From NCBI GenBank assembly GCA_964475955.1, contig CAYYZY010000045.1:1-46766 (forward strand): DNA of 46,766 nucleotides, written 5' to 3'. Of the stretch, positions 1 to 7,388 are shown one piece after another (the stretch's first letter is position 1; each line of letters opens with the position of its first letter). The stretch is from DATKZH01 sp964475955. GTDB lineage: Bacteria; Planctomycetota; Planctomycetia; Pirellulales; Thermoguttaceae. The position numbers were made by a program, and so were the translations under genes. The notes under the pieces are model-generated. The model saw only the letters and a list, made by a program, of their open reading frames with translations. It had not been told where the DNA came from and ran no database searches.

Positions 1-161
1 GCCCCCGCCGCGCCTTCGAAGACATCAACACGGGGCCACTTCCGTGAACGGTTACATAAGGTTTGGGGTGGTTGCCAGGCCGGAGAGCCTGGCGGAGAGG
101 GCCTCTGCGTGGCACCGGGGGCCCGATCCAGCAGGCTTTCCAACAGCTATAGGAGAACGAG

Positions 162-397
162 ATGCCCCTGACCATCGAGGCCATCGGCACTTTCAGTCTG
201 TCTACGCCGAGGCCCTGGACCTGGACGAACTGGGCACCCAGCACATCACCGCCCACATCTCGCACGTCGACCCGGACGAGAATGGGCGCTGGTGGGGCGA
301 GCTGAATCCAGTAGATGGCCCGCGACCCGGGCCCTTCCGGAAGAGATCCGAGGCGATCCGTGCTGAAGTGGCGTGGATCGAGGGGCATGTACTTTGA
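162..397 (+). pseudogene. small conserved-type protein, frameshifted near the start
   Basis: The segment from about 199 to 397 reads as a good acidic small protein with the motif GRWWGELNPV and an amphipathic end. Its frame has no convincing start. An ATG at 162, five bases after AGGAGA, opens another frame (MPLTIEAIGTF). Joining the two needs one extra base near 193-200, so a one-base deletion (or sequencing error) is the simplest reading. The stop is followed by an AAAGGAG site for the next small gene, so the three genes 162-1362 look like one transcript ending in the recombinase. Function is unknown to me. The alternative is that the upstream ATG at 44 is used, giving 117 residues, but its first 50 residues look non-coding. 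Confidence 0.45.
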
Positions 398-414
398 CCA
401 AAGGAGACGAGACG

Positions 415-741
415 ATGAAGACGACCACGCCGCAACTGATCACGATCCTCTTCGGGATCGTTCTGATCGTGGCCATGGGGCTTTATCTACCCTGGCGCGT
501 AGAAGTGACGACGTTACCGGAGTTTCGGTGCTCCGCCTACGGCTCTCTTTTCTTCCCTCCGCAGACCGTCGACGTCGACTTTGGTAGCGGCGCAGAGTCA
601 CGGCCTTGCAGGGTGATCGGGCTTGCAGGGTGATCGGCCCGGTCATACCCCTGCTCCTCGTCGAGTGGACGATAGTGGCCCCGGGAGTGGCCGGCGTGCT
701 GGTCGTCCAGGAACTCGGCAAACGTCGTAAGCAGGAGAACC
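415..741 (+). pseudogene. small two-helix membrane protein broken by a 17-bp duplication
   Basis: An ATG at 415 follows GGAGACGAG and encodes a membrane helix (residues about 8-23, ITILFGIVLIVAMGLYL), then a short polar stretch, and stops early at 631-633. A second helix (LLLVEWTIVAPGVAGVLVV) lies just downstream in another frame. Between them a 17-base unit is repeated in tandem (604-620 and 621-637, one mismatch). Removing one copy brings both helices into a single frame. The joined frame would run into the recombinase start, so the native 3' end is uncertain and 741 marks only the recombinase start. Function unknown. It sits between another frameshifted small gene and the recombinase. Confidence 0.5.
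604..637. repeat. 17-bp tandem duplication
   Basis: Bases 604-620 and 621-637 are identical except for the first base of the unit (C versus G). The unit contains CTTGCAGGGTGATCGG. Because 17 is not a multiple of three, the extra copy shifts the frame of the small membrane gene that spans it. Confidence 0.9.
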
Positions 742-1362
742 ATGATGGCTGCCCCCACCCGCTTCCTCGCCAAGGACGAGGTCCTGCGCATCCTCCAGGA
801 CCTGAAGCGCCGCAAGAAGGGCAGCCGCTCCTCGCACCTGAACCTGATCATCTTCCGCCTGGCTTGCTGCTGCAGACTGCGGCGCAAGGAGATCGCCGCA
901 CTGCGATTCACCGACATGATCCTCGCCGGCGCCCCGCCGTGCGTGATCGTGCCCAAGGCGATCACCAAAGGCCAGAAAAACAAGCGGCGAACCCGCACGG
1001 TTCCTTTTTGGTGGGATACTGGTACGCTGGAAGACCTCAAGGATTGGGTCGCGCTGCGCAAAGCCATGGGCGCTAAACCCACGGCCCCGGTGGTCTGCGG
1101 CGTGTCGACGGTCAACTACGGCAAACCGCTGACCGGCGACCTGATCGCCAAGCGGTGGAAGGCGGCCATCCGCTGCCTGGGACCGGCACGAGTGAAGCAG
1201 CTCTCCGTGCACTGCGGGAGACACTCGTTCGCATCTCTGAGCTTCGACGCCGGCCATTCGGCGTTAGAGGTGCAGGAGGCCCTGGGGCATTCCTCCGTCA
1301 ACACGACGTCGATCTACCTCCACGCCGTGTCCAGGGACGTCCCCGACGTGTTCGCTGCCTGA
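742..1362 (+). CDS. tyrosine recombinase / integrase, catalytic domain only
   Basis: Site-specific DNA recombinase of the tyrosine (phage integrase) family. The catalytic set is visible: R47 in LRRKE, a lysine-rich beta-hairpin region (about 72-86), H157-x-x-R160 in SVHCGRHSF, H183 in LGHSS and the nucleophile Y192 in SIYLHAV. At 206 residues it lacks the N-terminal SAM-like DNA-binding domain that most family members have, so it is either a minimal recombinase or an N-terminally shortened one. The start is a double ATG (742/745) after GCAGGAGAACC. It follows two damaged small genes and is followed by antisense gene scraps, as expected in a decaying integrated element. No flanking att duplication was identified. 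Confidence 0.88.
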   Translation: MMAAPTRFLAKDEVLRILQDLKRRKKGSRSSHLNLIIFRLACCCRLRRKEIAALRFTDMILAGAPPCVIVPKAITKGQKNKRRTRTVPFWWDTGTLEDLKDWVALRKAMGAKPTAPVVCGVSTVNYGKPLTGDLIAKRWKAAIRCLGPARVKQLSVHCGRHSFASLSFDAGHSALEVQEALGHSSVNTTSIYLHAVSRDVPDVFAA

Positions 1363-1577
1363 ACCTGGGCCGTCCTCCGCACACGAAAGGCGTACAGCAC
1401 CATCGACACGTCTTCAGCCAGCAGCCCGTACTGCCTGGCCAGTTCCTCAATCGTCCGACCTCGCCTGGTCGCTTCCTGCAACTGGGGCTGCAAGGACCGG
1501 GCGTGCCTCGTAGCGCGTGCAAGCCCGACCAGCGACGCGGGAGGGCGGACACGGATGCCGTCGTCGCGTGTTTCGCA
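1314..1577 (-). pseudogene. possible decayed small ORF antisense to the recombinase tail
   Basis: On the minus strand one frame reads plausibly as protein, including RRGRTIEELARQYGLL, VSMVLYAFRVRR and a TAG stop at 1314-1316. It has no in-frame start. A TGA precedes the good stretch, while an ATG at about 1577 in the neighbouring frame follows GGGG and would join it by a small frameshift. The RTIEELARQYGL segment resembles a short helix-turn-helix style helix pair, but that is only an impression. It overlaps the 3' end of the recombinase gene by about 50 bases. It could equally be chance. Confidence 0.25.
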
Positions 1578-1646
1578 TCACCAGAACCCCTATTTTCCCC
1601 AGGCTCGCCAGGTTTCGGTGACGGTGACACCTTGGACTCGCACATT

Positions 1647-1900
1647 TCACCTTCGACGGCCAGACCGCCTGGTCCCCCGGACCAACTCCACTACCTGCCG
1701 CCGTCCTGACTCGGGCAGCGTCGGCCAGCGTTCGACCAGCTCGGCAAGGTCGGAGTCTGCCTCGGCCGTCCGTGCACCAACTGCACCGGATTCTGCACCG
1801 CCTCTTTCGGAAAACCCTGATTCGCCCGAGGATTTCGCGGGGTGTTCGCGTCGTCCCCGCCACTTGTGATTCTGGCCGATATTCGCCCATATCGGCCAGC
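1647..1900 (-). pseudogene. possible C-terminal scrap of another recombinase-type gene
   Basis: The minus-strand frame ending at 1647 contains DLAELVERWPTLPESGRRQV followed by a short basic tail. This resembles the acidic-then-WP-LP tail that I associate with planctomycete integrases. Upstream of about 1900 the frame runs through palindromes and then out-of-frame sequence, so only a tail could be genuine. No start and no catalytic motifs are present. Similarity to integrase tails is from memory and needs a database comparison. Confidence 0.25.
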
Positions 1901-1932
1901 TTTTGCCCAACCCCAAGTGCCGCTTGGGGTTG
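1872..1932. repeat. two adjacent perfect hairpins
   Basis: Arms 1872-1882 and 1889-1899 (CTGGCCGATAT / ATATCGGCCAG) form a perfect 11-bp stem with a 6-base loop. Eight bases on, arms 1908-1917 and 1923-1932 (CAACCCCAAG / CTTGGGGTTG) form a perfect 10-bp stem with a 5-base loop. There is no T-tract on either side, so a simple intrinsic terminator is unlikely. The location at the edge of the recombinase island suggests a mobile-element end or a bidirectional transcription barrier. Confidence 0.8.
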
Positions 1933-2104
1933 TGGTGTTTCTTGGCGGCTTGCGGCCGTACCGGAAGGCAGGGGAGCGCTCGTGGGCGCCAACAAGAGAC
2001 CACGGAGCGGCAAATCAAGACGTGGGGAGCGGCCATATCACGCCGGGCACGTAGCGAACGTGCCCCCACGGCTGGGCTCCAACCGCTGCTCGTTGAGCCT
2101 GAGG

Positions 2105-2500
2105 CTAGCGAGCCACCCAAGCCTTCAGCGTGGCCAGGTCCTGCTCGATCGCGGCGAGATGCTCGGGTACCAGTTCCGGTTTGCGGTGGTCGAGGTACTC
2201 CTCGTGCAGCGAGATGGGCCCCGCAAATCCGGAGTCGGCCAACATTCGGAAGAACTTCGGATCGACGTGCCCCTCCCCCAGCGGCACGTTCTGCACCCGC
2301 TCCCCAACCCAGCGAAAATCCTTCACGTAGACCGTGTCGACGTGCGGGCGGATCGCGTTGAAGGTGATCGGCCAGCTCTTGCCGCCTTCGACCGTCGTGT
2401 GGCGGACGTCGTAGGCAACGCCGATGCGATCGACCGGGATCCCCTCCAGCACGCGCATCAGGTCCCACGAGGCCGCCCCGAGCATCCTCCCGCTGGCGGA
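2105..2500 (-). pseudogene. 3' fragment of a sugar phosphate isomerase/epimerase (TIM barrel) gene
   Basis: The last 130 or so residues match the xylose-isomerase-like TIM barrel family: IGVAYDVRHTTVEGG, VDTVYVKDFRW, NVPLGEGHVDP and GPISLHEEYLDH carry the usual metal- and substrate-binding acidic and histidine residues of the C-terminal strands. Family members are about 270-300 residues, so roughly the first half is missing. The reading frame stays open upstream to 2755, but residues before about SGRMLGAASWDL look like non-coding GC-rich sequence. There is no room upstream, because lpxD starts divergently at 2815. It is most likely a truncated pseudogene. The ATG at 2485 could give a peptide, but not a complete barrel. 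Confidence 0.75.
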
Positions 2501-2714
2501 ATTCCACGCGGAGACGGGCGGGGAGCACGCGGCGCGCGGGCGAAGTCCGCCGTCGCTTGGAGGTTTTGAACGCCTTTCCCGGCACGCTTGCCGAAACCGG
2601 CACCATTTCTTCTTGTCGGGACCCTGGGGCAACCTCTGGGCAAGACGCCTTGCCCTGCCTTCCTGCATCGCCCAGAATGCGGGCTCCGCCCGGGTTGTGC
2701 GGTCGTGACTGCCC

Positions 2715-2743
2715 TTGCTTGGGCAATCGGGATCGGATAGGAT
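2715..2743 (+). promoter_or_regulatory. possible lpxD promoter
   Basis: TTGCTT (2715-2720), a 17-base spacer and TAGGAT (2738-2743) lie about 70 bases before the lpxD start. The match is 3/6 at -35 and 4/6 at -10 to a sigma-70 type promoter, which is weak in such GC-rich DNA. Confidence 0.3.
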
Positions 2744-2814
2744 GCGCAGGTTCACGCGACATACCCTTCTGTCTGGGGGTCTAGGGGCTGGGCGCGCGGA
2801 AAGGACTCCGACTT

Positions 2815-3894
2815 ATGCAGGTGACTCTCGCAGAGCTTTCGGCGCTGGTGGAAGGTCGACTCATCGGCAGCGGCGAGGTGCTCATCTGCGGCGCTGCGCC
2901 GCTGGGAGACGCCGGCCCGGGCGAGATCACGCTGATCGACGGGGCCGAACGGGACGGCCTGTTGAAGTCGAGCCGGGCATCGGCGGCGGTGGCCCCGCCC
3001 TCGGTCTCGCCGAACGGCGTGCCGGTCATTCAGGTCGATGACGTCCATCACGCGTTCGCCCTGATCATGGCTCGCTTTCATCCCGCGCGCACGCCGCGCC
3101 GCCTGGGAATCAGCCCTCAGGCGGTCGTCAGCCCGACGGCCTCGCTGGCCGAGGACATCGACGTGCACCCCCTGGCCACGATTGGAGACGACGTCGAGAT
3201 CGGCCGCGGCGCGACGATTCACTCGGGCGTGCACGTGATGGCCGGCTCGAAGATCGGGCCCGACGTGACCATCTATCCCAACGCGGTCCTCTATGAGAAC
3301 ACGGTCGTCGGCCCCCGCTGCTTGATTCACGCCGGGGCCGTGCTGGGGGCGTACGGGTTCGGCTACTGTAGCGGGAGCGGCTGTCACGAGCTGTCGCCCC
3401 AGTTGGGAAACGTGATCCTGGAGGCCGACGTGGAGGTCGGAGCCGGCACGACGATCGACCGGGGCACGTACGGCCCCACGGTCATCGGCGAGGGGACCAA
3501 GATCGACAACATGGTGATGGTCGCCCACAACTGCCGCATCGGTCGCCACAACATGCTCTGCGCCCAGGTGGGAATCGCCGGCAGCACCACGACCGGCGAT
3601 TACGTGGTGATGGCGGGTCAGGCGGGCGTTCGCGACCACGTGCACATCGGCGACCGAGCCATGCTCGGGGCCAAGGCCGGCGTGATGAGCGACGTGCCGG
3701 ACGACGCCCGGGTGGTCGGCATCCCGGCCACGCCGGAAAGAGAACAGATGGTCAAGCAAGCCGTGCTGAGCAAGCTTCCCGAGATGCGCCAGCAGTTGAA
3801 GCGGCTCCAGCGGCACGTCGATCAGCTCGACCAGGCGAACGAACCGGCCGGGTCGGCCACCGCGGCGTCGCAGCCCCGGATGAGAAAACGGTAG
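2815..3894 (+). CDS. lpxD: UDP-3-O-acylglucosamine N-acyltransferase LpxD
   Basis: Adds the N-linked hydroxyacyl chain from acyl-ACP to UDP-3-O-acylglucosamine in lipid A synthesis (cytoplasm). An N-terminal uridine-binding domain (about 1-95) is followed by a left-handed beta-helix of hexapeptide repeats (about 100-305; ATIGDDVEIG, NAVLYENTVVG, TVIGEGTKIDN). The catalytic base corresponds to H238 in MVAHNCRIG, and the family GAYGFGY motif is at 178-184. A C-terminal helical tail (about 305-345) matches the family's ACP-binding helices. Length (359) is typical. lpxI follows after 20 bases, so the two are likely co-transcribed. Presence of lpxD and lpxI supports an LPS-bearing outer membrane. 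lpxC and lpxA are not in the window. Confidence 0.96.
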   Translation: MQVTLAELSALVEGRLIGSGEVLICGAAPLGDAGPGEITLIDGAERDGLLKSSRASAAVAPPSVSPNGVPVIQVDDVHHAFALIMARFHPARTPRRLGISPQAVVSPTASLAEDIDVHPLATIGDDVEIGRGATIHSGVHVMAGSKIGPDVTIYPNAVLYENTVVGPRCLIHAGAVLGAYGFGYCSGSGCHELSPQLGNVILEADVEVGAGTTIDRGTYGPTVIGEGTKIDNMVMVAHNCRIGRHNMLCAQVGIAGSTTTGDYVVMAGQAGVRDHVHIGDRAMLGAKAGVMSDVPDDARVVGIPATPEREQMVKQAVLSKLPEMRQQLKRLQRHVDQLDQANEPAGSATAASQPRMRKR

Positions 3895-3914
3895 GAAATC
3901 GAAAGGCGCGGGCT

Positions 3915-4865
3915 TTGGGGGGAACTTTGCAGGATCGCGAGTTCGCGGCAGCCCGAGGGCAACGGCCCCCGGAGCGCGTCGGCCTGATCGCCGGCTGGGG
4001 CCGTTTTCCCCTGGTGGTGGCCGAGGCGCTGCGCCGGCAGGGGTCGCGCACGTACTGCCTGGGGGTCGTCGGGCACGCCGACCCCCGGCTGGCCGACCTG
4101 TGCGACGAATTCCGCTGGAGCGGTTTGGCCAAGTTCGGCGGCGCGGTTCGCTACTTCCGCCGCCGGGGCGTGGCCGAGGCGATCATGGCCGGCAAGATCC
4201 ACAAGCGGTTCATGTTCCAACCCTGGTTCATCGTGCGCCACCTTCCCGACCTCCACACGATCCGCGCGTTCATCCCCCATTTCCTCACGCGGCAGCGCGA
4301 CTGTAAGGACGACTCGCTCTTGACCGTCGTCTGCAACCTGTTCCAGGCGGGCGGGGTGCGGATCGGGCCGGCCACCGACTACGCCCCCTCGCTGCTAGTC
4401 GACGGGGGGCAGCTCACGCGCCGCGGGCCTTCCGTGGCCCAGCGCAAAGACGTCGAGTTCGGCTGGGCCCTGGCCAAGGAGATGGGGCGGCTCGACGTCG
4501 GCCAGAGCGTGGCCGTGAAGAACCAGGCCGTGCTCGCCGTCGAGGCCGTCGAAGGAACCGACGAGTGCATCCGCCGCGCCGGCGGCCTGTGCCGGGCCGG
4601 CGAGTTCACCGTCGTGAAAGTGGCCAAGCCGCAACAGGACATGCGATTCGACGTCCCCACCGTCGGCCTCGACACGCTGGAGACGATGGCCACCGCCGGG
4701 GCGCGCGTGCTGGCGATCGAAGCGGGCAAGACGATCGCGCTCGACCGGCAGGAGCTCGTCGAGTTCGCCGACCGGAACAAGCTGGTCGTGGTGGCGCTGG
4801 ACGACCCGGCGTCGACCTTCCGCGGCGACGGGCCGCCGGCCGAGCAGGTCGCGCCGTCGCCATGA
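3915..4865 (+). CDS. lpxI: UDP-2,3-diacylglucosamine pyrophosphatase LpxI
   Basis: Hydrolyses UDP-2,3-diacylglucosamine to lipid X and UMP, the step done by LpxH in Enterobacteria. This is the LpxI (DUF1009) family: an N-terminal domain with GLIAGWGRFP (glycine-rich loop), the central KDDSLLTVVCNLF segment, and a C-terminal domain with GQSVAVKNQAVLAVEAVEGT and the terminal TIALDRQELVEFAD stretch. The start is not an ATG. TTG at 3915 or TTG at 3927 (just after GGGGGGAA) are the options, and the latter has the better ribosome site. The stop TGA overlaps an ATG at 4862. It directly follows lpxD, a pathway neighbour. Confidence 0.93.
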   Translation: MGGTLQDREFAAARGQRPPERVGLIAGWGRFPLVVAEALRRQGSRTYCLGVVGHADPRLADLCDEFRWSGLAKFGGAVRYFRRRGVAEAIMAGKIHKRFMFQPWFIVRHLPDLHTIRAFIPHFLTRQRDCKDDSLLTVVCNLFQAGGVRIGPATDYAPSLLVDGGQLTRRGPSVAQRKDVEFGWALAKEMGRLDVGQSVAVKNQAVLAVEAVEGTDECIRRAGGLCRAGEFTVVKVAKPQQDMRFDVPTVGLDTLETMATAGARVLAIEAGKTIALDRQELVEFADRNKLVVVALDDPASTFRGDGPPAEQVAPSP

Positions 4866-4949
4866 GGGCAAGCACCCCGACCAACCAGAAACCGAAATCA
4901 CTGGCGAGCGGCCCGCAGGCCTCGTGCGGCGGGCCCGCCAAGAGCGAAT

Positions 4950-5107
4950 ATCCCGGAGAGTTCGTATCCGTCGAGGGAAAGGTAGAAGAGCCCGGGACGC
5001 ATGCGGCCATTCCCGCGGTCGAGTGCGTCCCTCCCGCAAGAGTTCCCACCAACACTTCTCAATTCGAGTGTCCCACCAAACGCTGACCGACACGGCTCTC
5101 CGGGATT
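4950..5107. repeat. 158-bp segment bounded by an 11-bp perfect inverted repeat
   Basis: ATCCCGGAGAG (4950-4960) and CTCTCCGGGAT (5097-5107) are exact reverse complements. The segment lies exactly where the following membrane gene lacks a recognisable start, so it may be a small non-autonomous element inserted at that gene's 5' end. No clear target-site duplication is seen. Confidence 0.5.
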
Positions 5108-5405
5108 CTCTTCGTCTTCGTTCTTCGCCGGCTTCTGCCTGGCGGCCAACGGGGCCTATCTCTTGGGCGACGCCTTCGTGCGCGGCGGCGACGGGCGCGA
5201 GCTGATCGCCCACGGCACGCCCCCGTGGGCGCTGGTCGCGTTCGGCCTGCCGACCCTCGCGCTGGGCCTGGCCCTGTGGAACGGCCTGGGCCCGCACTTC
5301 GGCCTCGGCCCGGCGCGCGGACGCGTCGACCGACGTGCGGCCGCAGCGACGGCCGTCGCCCTGGCGATCCTCGTCGCGGTGGAGCTCGTCTTCTTCGCAC
5401 GTTAG
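5001..5405 (+). CDS. small three-helix membrane protein, 5' end disturbed
   Basis: Residues about 39-134 read as a genuine membrane protein with three hydrophobic helices (FFAGFCLAANGAYLL, WALVAFGLPTLALGLALW, AVALAILVAVELVFF) and polar loops, one containing DGRELIAHGTPP. The first 38 residues from the ATG at 5001 do not look like protein, and no ATG, GTG or TTG lies between. An alternative native start is the ATG at 4862 that overlaps the lpxI stop. It opens a different frame and would need the intervening 4950-5107 segment removed with a shift. Function unknown; I do not recognise the family with certainty. It is probably truncated or re-started. Confidence 0.55.
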   Translation: MRPFPRSSASLPQEFPPTLLNSSVPPNADRHGSPGFSSSSFFAGFCLAANGAYLLGDAFVRGGDGRELIAHGTPPWALVAFGLPTLALGLALWNGLGPHFGLGPARGRVDRRAAAATAVALAILVAVELVFFAR

Positions 5406-5566
5406 AAAAGAAAGGGCCAAGTAGGGTAAGCACCGTCTACTGCTTCAAATTGCGTGCTCAAACTCTAACGCCTGAACGGCGCACGCGTGGCCGCTCGCGC
5501 CGAACGCAAAACGAGGCTTCGAACACTGCTCGGACATCTCGACCGGACTTCCGGCCATTCGGCACC

Positions 5567-5708
5567 TAAATCACTGTGCGCGATTCGGCGACACCACTGT
5601 AGGGAACGCCCTCCGCGGCGTTCCGGCGTAGCGGGAATCTCCGAACGGCACAGAGGCCGTTCCCTACAGCCGCATCCCGCGCGCCCCGGAATTGCGCACG
5701 GTCATTTA
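5567..5708. mobile_element. 142-bp palindromic MITE-like element, copy 1
   Basis: The outer ends are imperfect terminal inverted repeats (TAAATCACTGTGCGC at 5567 and, on the other strand, TAAATGACCGTGCGC ending at 5708; 17 of 20 bases match). The 71-bp core 5598-5668 is itself palindromic, beginning TGTAGGGAACG and ending CGTTCCCTACA. The same core, also 71 bp, recurs at 46511-46581. Both ends begin with TA, as with elements inserted at TA dinucleotides by IS630/Tc1-type transposases; that mechanism is inference. No transposase is encoded. Confidence 0.8.
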
Positions 5709-5813
5709 GATTGACAGGTCGATCACGTGGGCGTACATGACGCACACGAGGCCGAGGAGAACGAAGAGAGCGACGAAGGCGACGGCGCACTGGAGCACCC
5801 GGCGGTTCGACAT
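5706..5813 (-). CDS. 35-residue single-helix membrane microprotein
   Basis: A short minus-strand frame begins with ATG at 5813 and encodes MSNRRVLQ followed by a strongly hydrophobic helix (CAVAFVALFVLLGLVCVMYA) and the end HVIDLSI. Codon third positions are mostly G or C, as in real genes here. Its TAA stop is formed by the terminal repeat of the palindromic element at 5567-5708. No strong ribosome site is seen upstream, which lowers confidence. The cationic N-terminus followed by one helix predicts an inner-membrane peptide. It is divergent from the 83-residue gene at 5918. Function unknown. Confidence 0.5.
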   Translation of the reverse strand: MSNRRVLQCAVAFVALFVLLGLVCVMYAHVIDLSI

Positions 5814-5917
5814 GAACGACGTACCGACAACGGCACCCGGCCCTTTCCAGCGCGCTCGGCGAGGGCAATAATGGACTGCCAGAGATTTCGATTCGACGTG
5901 AACGGAAGGGGACTCGG

Positions 5918-6169
5918 ATGTTGACGGCCAAGCAAGTGCTCGACGCGTACTTCCTCGACGCCCGGTCGATGCTGCTGGAGATCGCCGCCACGCTGGATCG
6001 CCGCGACGTGGCCCTTCGCCGAGAAGACGCCCCGGCGGATTCCGGCGACGCGCCGGCCGATCCGCGGCTGGATAAGCTGTACCGGTCGTTGGAGATCCTG
6101 GCCGACCGCAGCGCGGGACCGGACCGGGCGGAGCGGTTGCTCAACCTGTTCTCCGACCCGATCGACTGA
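5918..6169 (+). CDS. small conserved-type hypothetical protein
   Basis: Encodes 83 residues that are mostly helical and acidic: an N-terminal segment VLDAYFLDARSMLLEIAATL, a polar linker, then a second helix pair (LDKLYRSLEILAD, AERLLNLFSDP). No signal peptide or membrane helix. The start ATG at 5918 follows AGGGGACTC. It lies 73 bases before the TatD-like hydrolase on the same strand, so the two may be co-transcribed. It looks like a soluble helical accessory protein. I do not recognise a family with certainty and assign no function. Confidence 0.7.
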   Translation: MLTAKQVLDAYFLDARSMLLEIAATLDRRDVALRREDAPADSGDAPADPRLDKLYRSLEILADRSAGPDRAERLLNLFSDPID

Positions 6170-6242
6170 GCCCACCGCCGTCGCGGCGCATCTCGGAAAT
6201 CCCCTACACTCGGCCCCACGACACGGGCCTGCGGAGGTTGCC

Positions 6243-7070
6243 ATGCTGATCATCCAGCCGCACTATCACGGCATCGCCCGAACCGCCCAAGACTACGAGC
6301 GAATGGCCATGTCGGGCGTGGTGGCCGTGGGCGAGCCCGCTTTCTGGGCCGGATTCGACCGCCTGTATCCGGAGACGTTTCTCGACTATTTCCGCCAGAT
6401 CAGCGAGTTCGAGCCGACTCGGGCCGCGCAGTACGGCATCCGTCACTTCTGCTGGGTGGCCGTCAACCCCAAGGAGGCCGAGAACCCCACGCTCAGCCGC
6501 GCCGTGCTCGAGCGCATGCCCGATTTCTTCGATAAACCCACCGTGTTGGGGGTCGGCGAGACCGGCCTGCACAAGTCGACACCCAGCGAGTGCGAGATCA
6601 TGGAGGCCCAGGTCGATCTGGCGATCAAGCACGACCAGCTCCTCCTCGTGCATACCCCGCACTTGGAGGATAAGCTGCGGGGGACCAAGAGAATCCTCGA
6701 CATTCTGAAGGGCATGCCCGTCGATCCCGACAAGGTCTGGGTCGACCACGTGGAGGAGCACACGATCCGTCAGGCCAAGGAGGCGGGTTACTGGATCGGC
6801 TTCACGCTCTATCCGATCACCAAGTGCTCCCCGAGGCGGGCGGTCGACATGCTCGAGACGTACGGGCATGAGAGGACTCTGGTCAATTCCTCCGCCGATT
6901 GGGGGCCAAGCGACCCCTTCACGTTGCAGGGTTGCATCCTCGACTTCCGCCGCCGCGGCCACTCGCTCCAGGAGGCGATCGAGGTCTTCCACAACAACCC
7001 CGCCCGGTACCTCGGCCAGAACCCGAAGTTCGACATCCGGCCCATTCGGGTGGAGACGATCGAACAGTAG
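6243..7070 (+). CDS. TatD-like metal-dependent hydrolase (EboB-like)
   Basis: A 275-residue TIM-barrel amidohydrolase related to TatD. Candidate metal ligands are H7 and H9 in PHYHG, E106 in GVGETG, H137 in LLVHTPH, H169 in VDHVEEHT and D219 in SSADWG. The patterns AVGEPAFWAGFDR and EDKLRGTKRI are the form found in the EboB branch, proteins encoded in ebo clusters that export metabolites to the periplasm. No eboA, C, D, E or F gene is nearby, so the assignment is by sequence style only. The start ATG at 6243 follows GGAGGTTGCC. The substrate is unknown; TatD proteins are nucleases, while EboB proteins have no settled activity. Confidence 0.8.
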   Translation: MLIIQPHYHGIARTAQDYERMAMSGVVAVGEPAFWAGFDRLYPETFLDYFRQISEFEPTRAAQYGIRHFCWVAVNPKEAENPTLSRAVLERMPDFFDKPTVLGVGETGLHKSTPSECEIMEAQVDLAIKHDQLLLVHTPHLEDKLRGTKRILDILKGMPVDPDKVWVDHVEEHTIRQAKEAGYWIGFTLYPITKCSPRRAVDMLETYGHERTLVNSSADWGPSDPFTLQGCILDFRRRGHSLQEAIEVFHNNPARYLGQNPKFDIRPIRVETIEQ

Positions 7071-7388
7071 CCGCGCGACCCTCACATCAAGGGGGCCACC
7101 TCGCTGGTCATCGCAGCGGGGAAGTGGTGTCTCGTCCGACGCAATCTCGCCGCGCGTGCCGCCAAGTCAGGTATTTTGGGCAATACTTGTAAAGCCTGAC
7201 GGCGAACCTTCTTGGTCGGCGGGACGGGGCAGTTGGATGCGCTCGGCGGGCGGCGGATTCCGCTTTCGGCGGTTGCCGGCCGGATCAACGACTGCCGGCC
7301 CACGCGGCTCCGATGCATGGAGCTTGGACCGACTACGGGGGCGTCGCCACCCCCAACCAACACGATCCTTGCGCACGGTGGCCCCCGC
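7071..7388. other. gap before the HEAT-repeat gene
   Basis: No gene seen. An AT-richer patch (about 7166-7200) is bounded by GTCAGG and CCTGAC. The HEAT-repeat frame stays open back to 7212, but the extra residues look non-coding. Confidence 0.5.

Larger units (their letters stand above)
5406..5917. other. 512-bp gap: palindromic element and microprotein, otherwise empty
   Basis: Apart from the palindromic element (5567-5708) and the minus-strand microprotein (5706-5813), I see no gene. Bases 5406-5566 have no plausible protein in any frame. Confidence 0.6.

Noticed and set aside
1647..2762. A 371-codon minus-strand frame
   Set aside because: Mostly the shadow of the truncated isomerase frame; only the last segment (below 1900) looks protein-like.
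4862..5086. A 74-codon ORF starting in the lpxI stop (ATGA)
   Set aside because: No domain, polar low-complexity, and it runs through the inverted-repeat segment; kept only as a possible lost start of the membrane gene.
5918..7070. An ebo (metabolite-export) gene cluster
   Set aside because: Only an EboB-like hydrolase is present; no eboA, C, D, E or F genes nearby.
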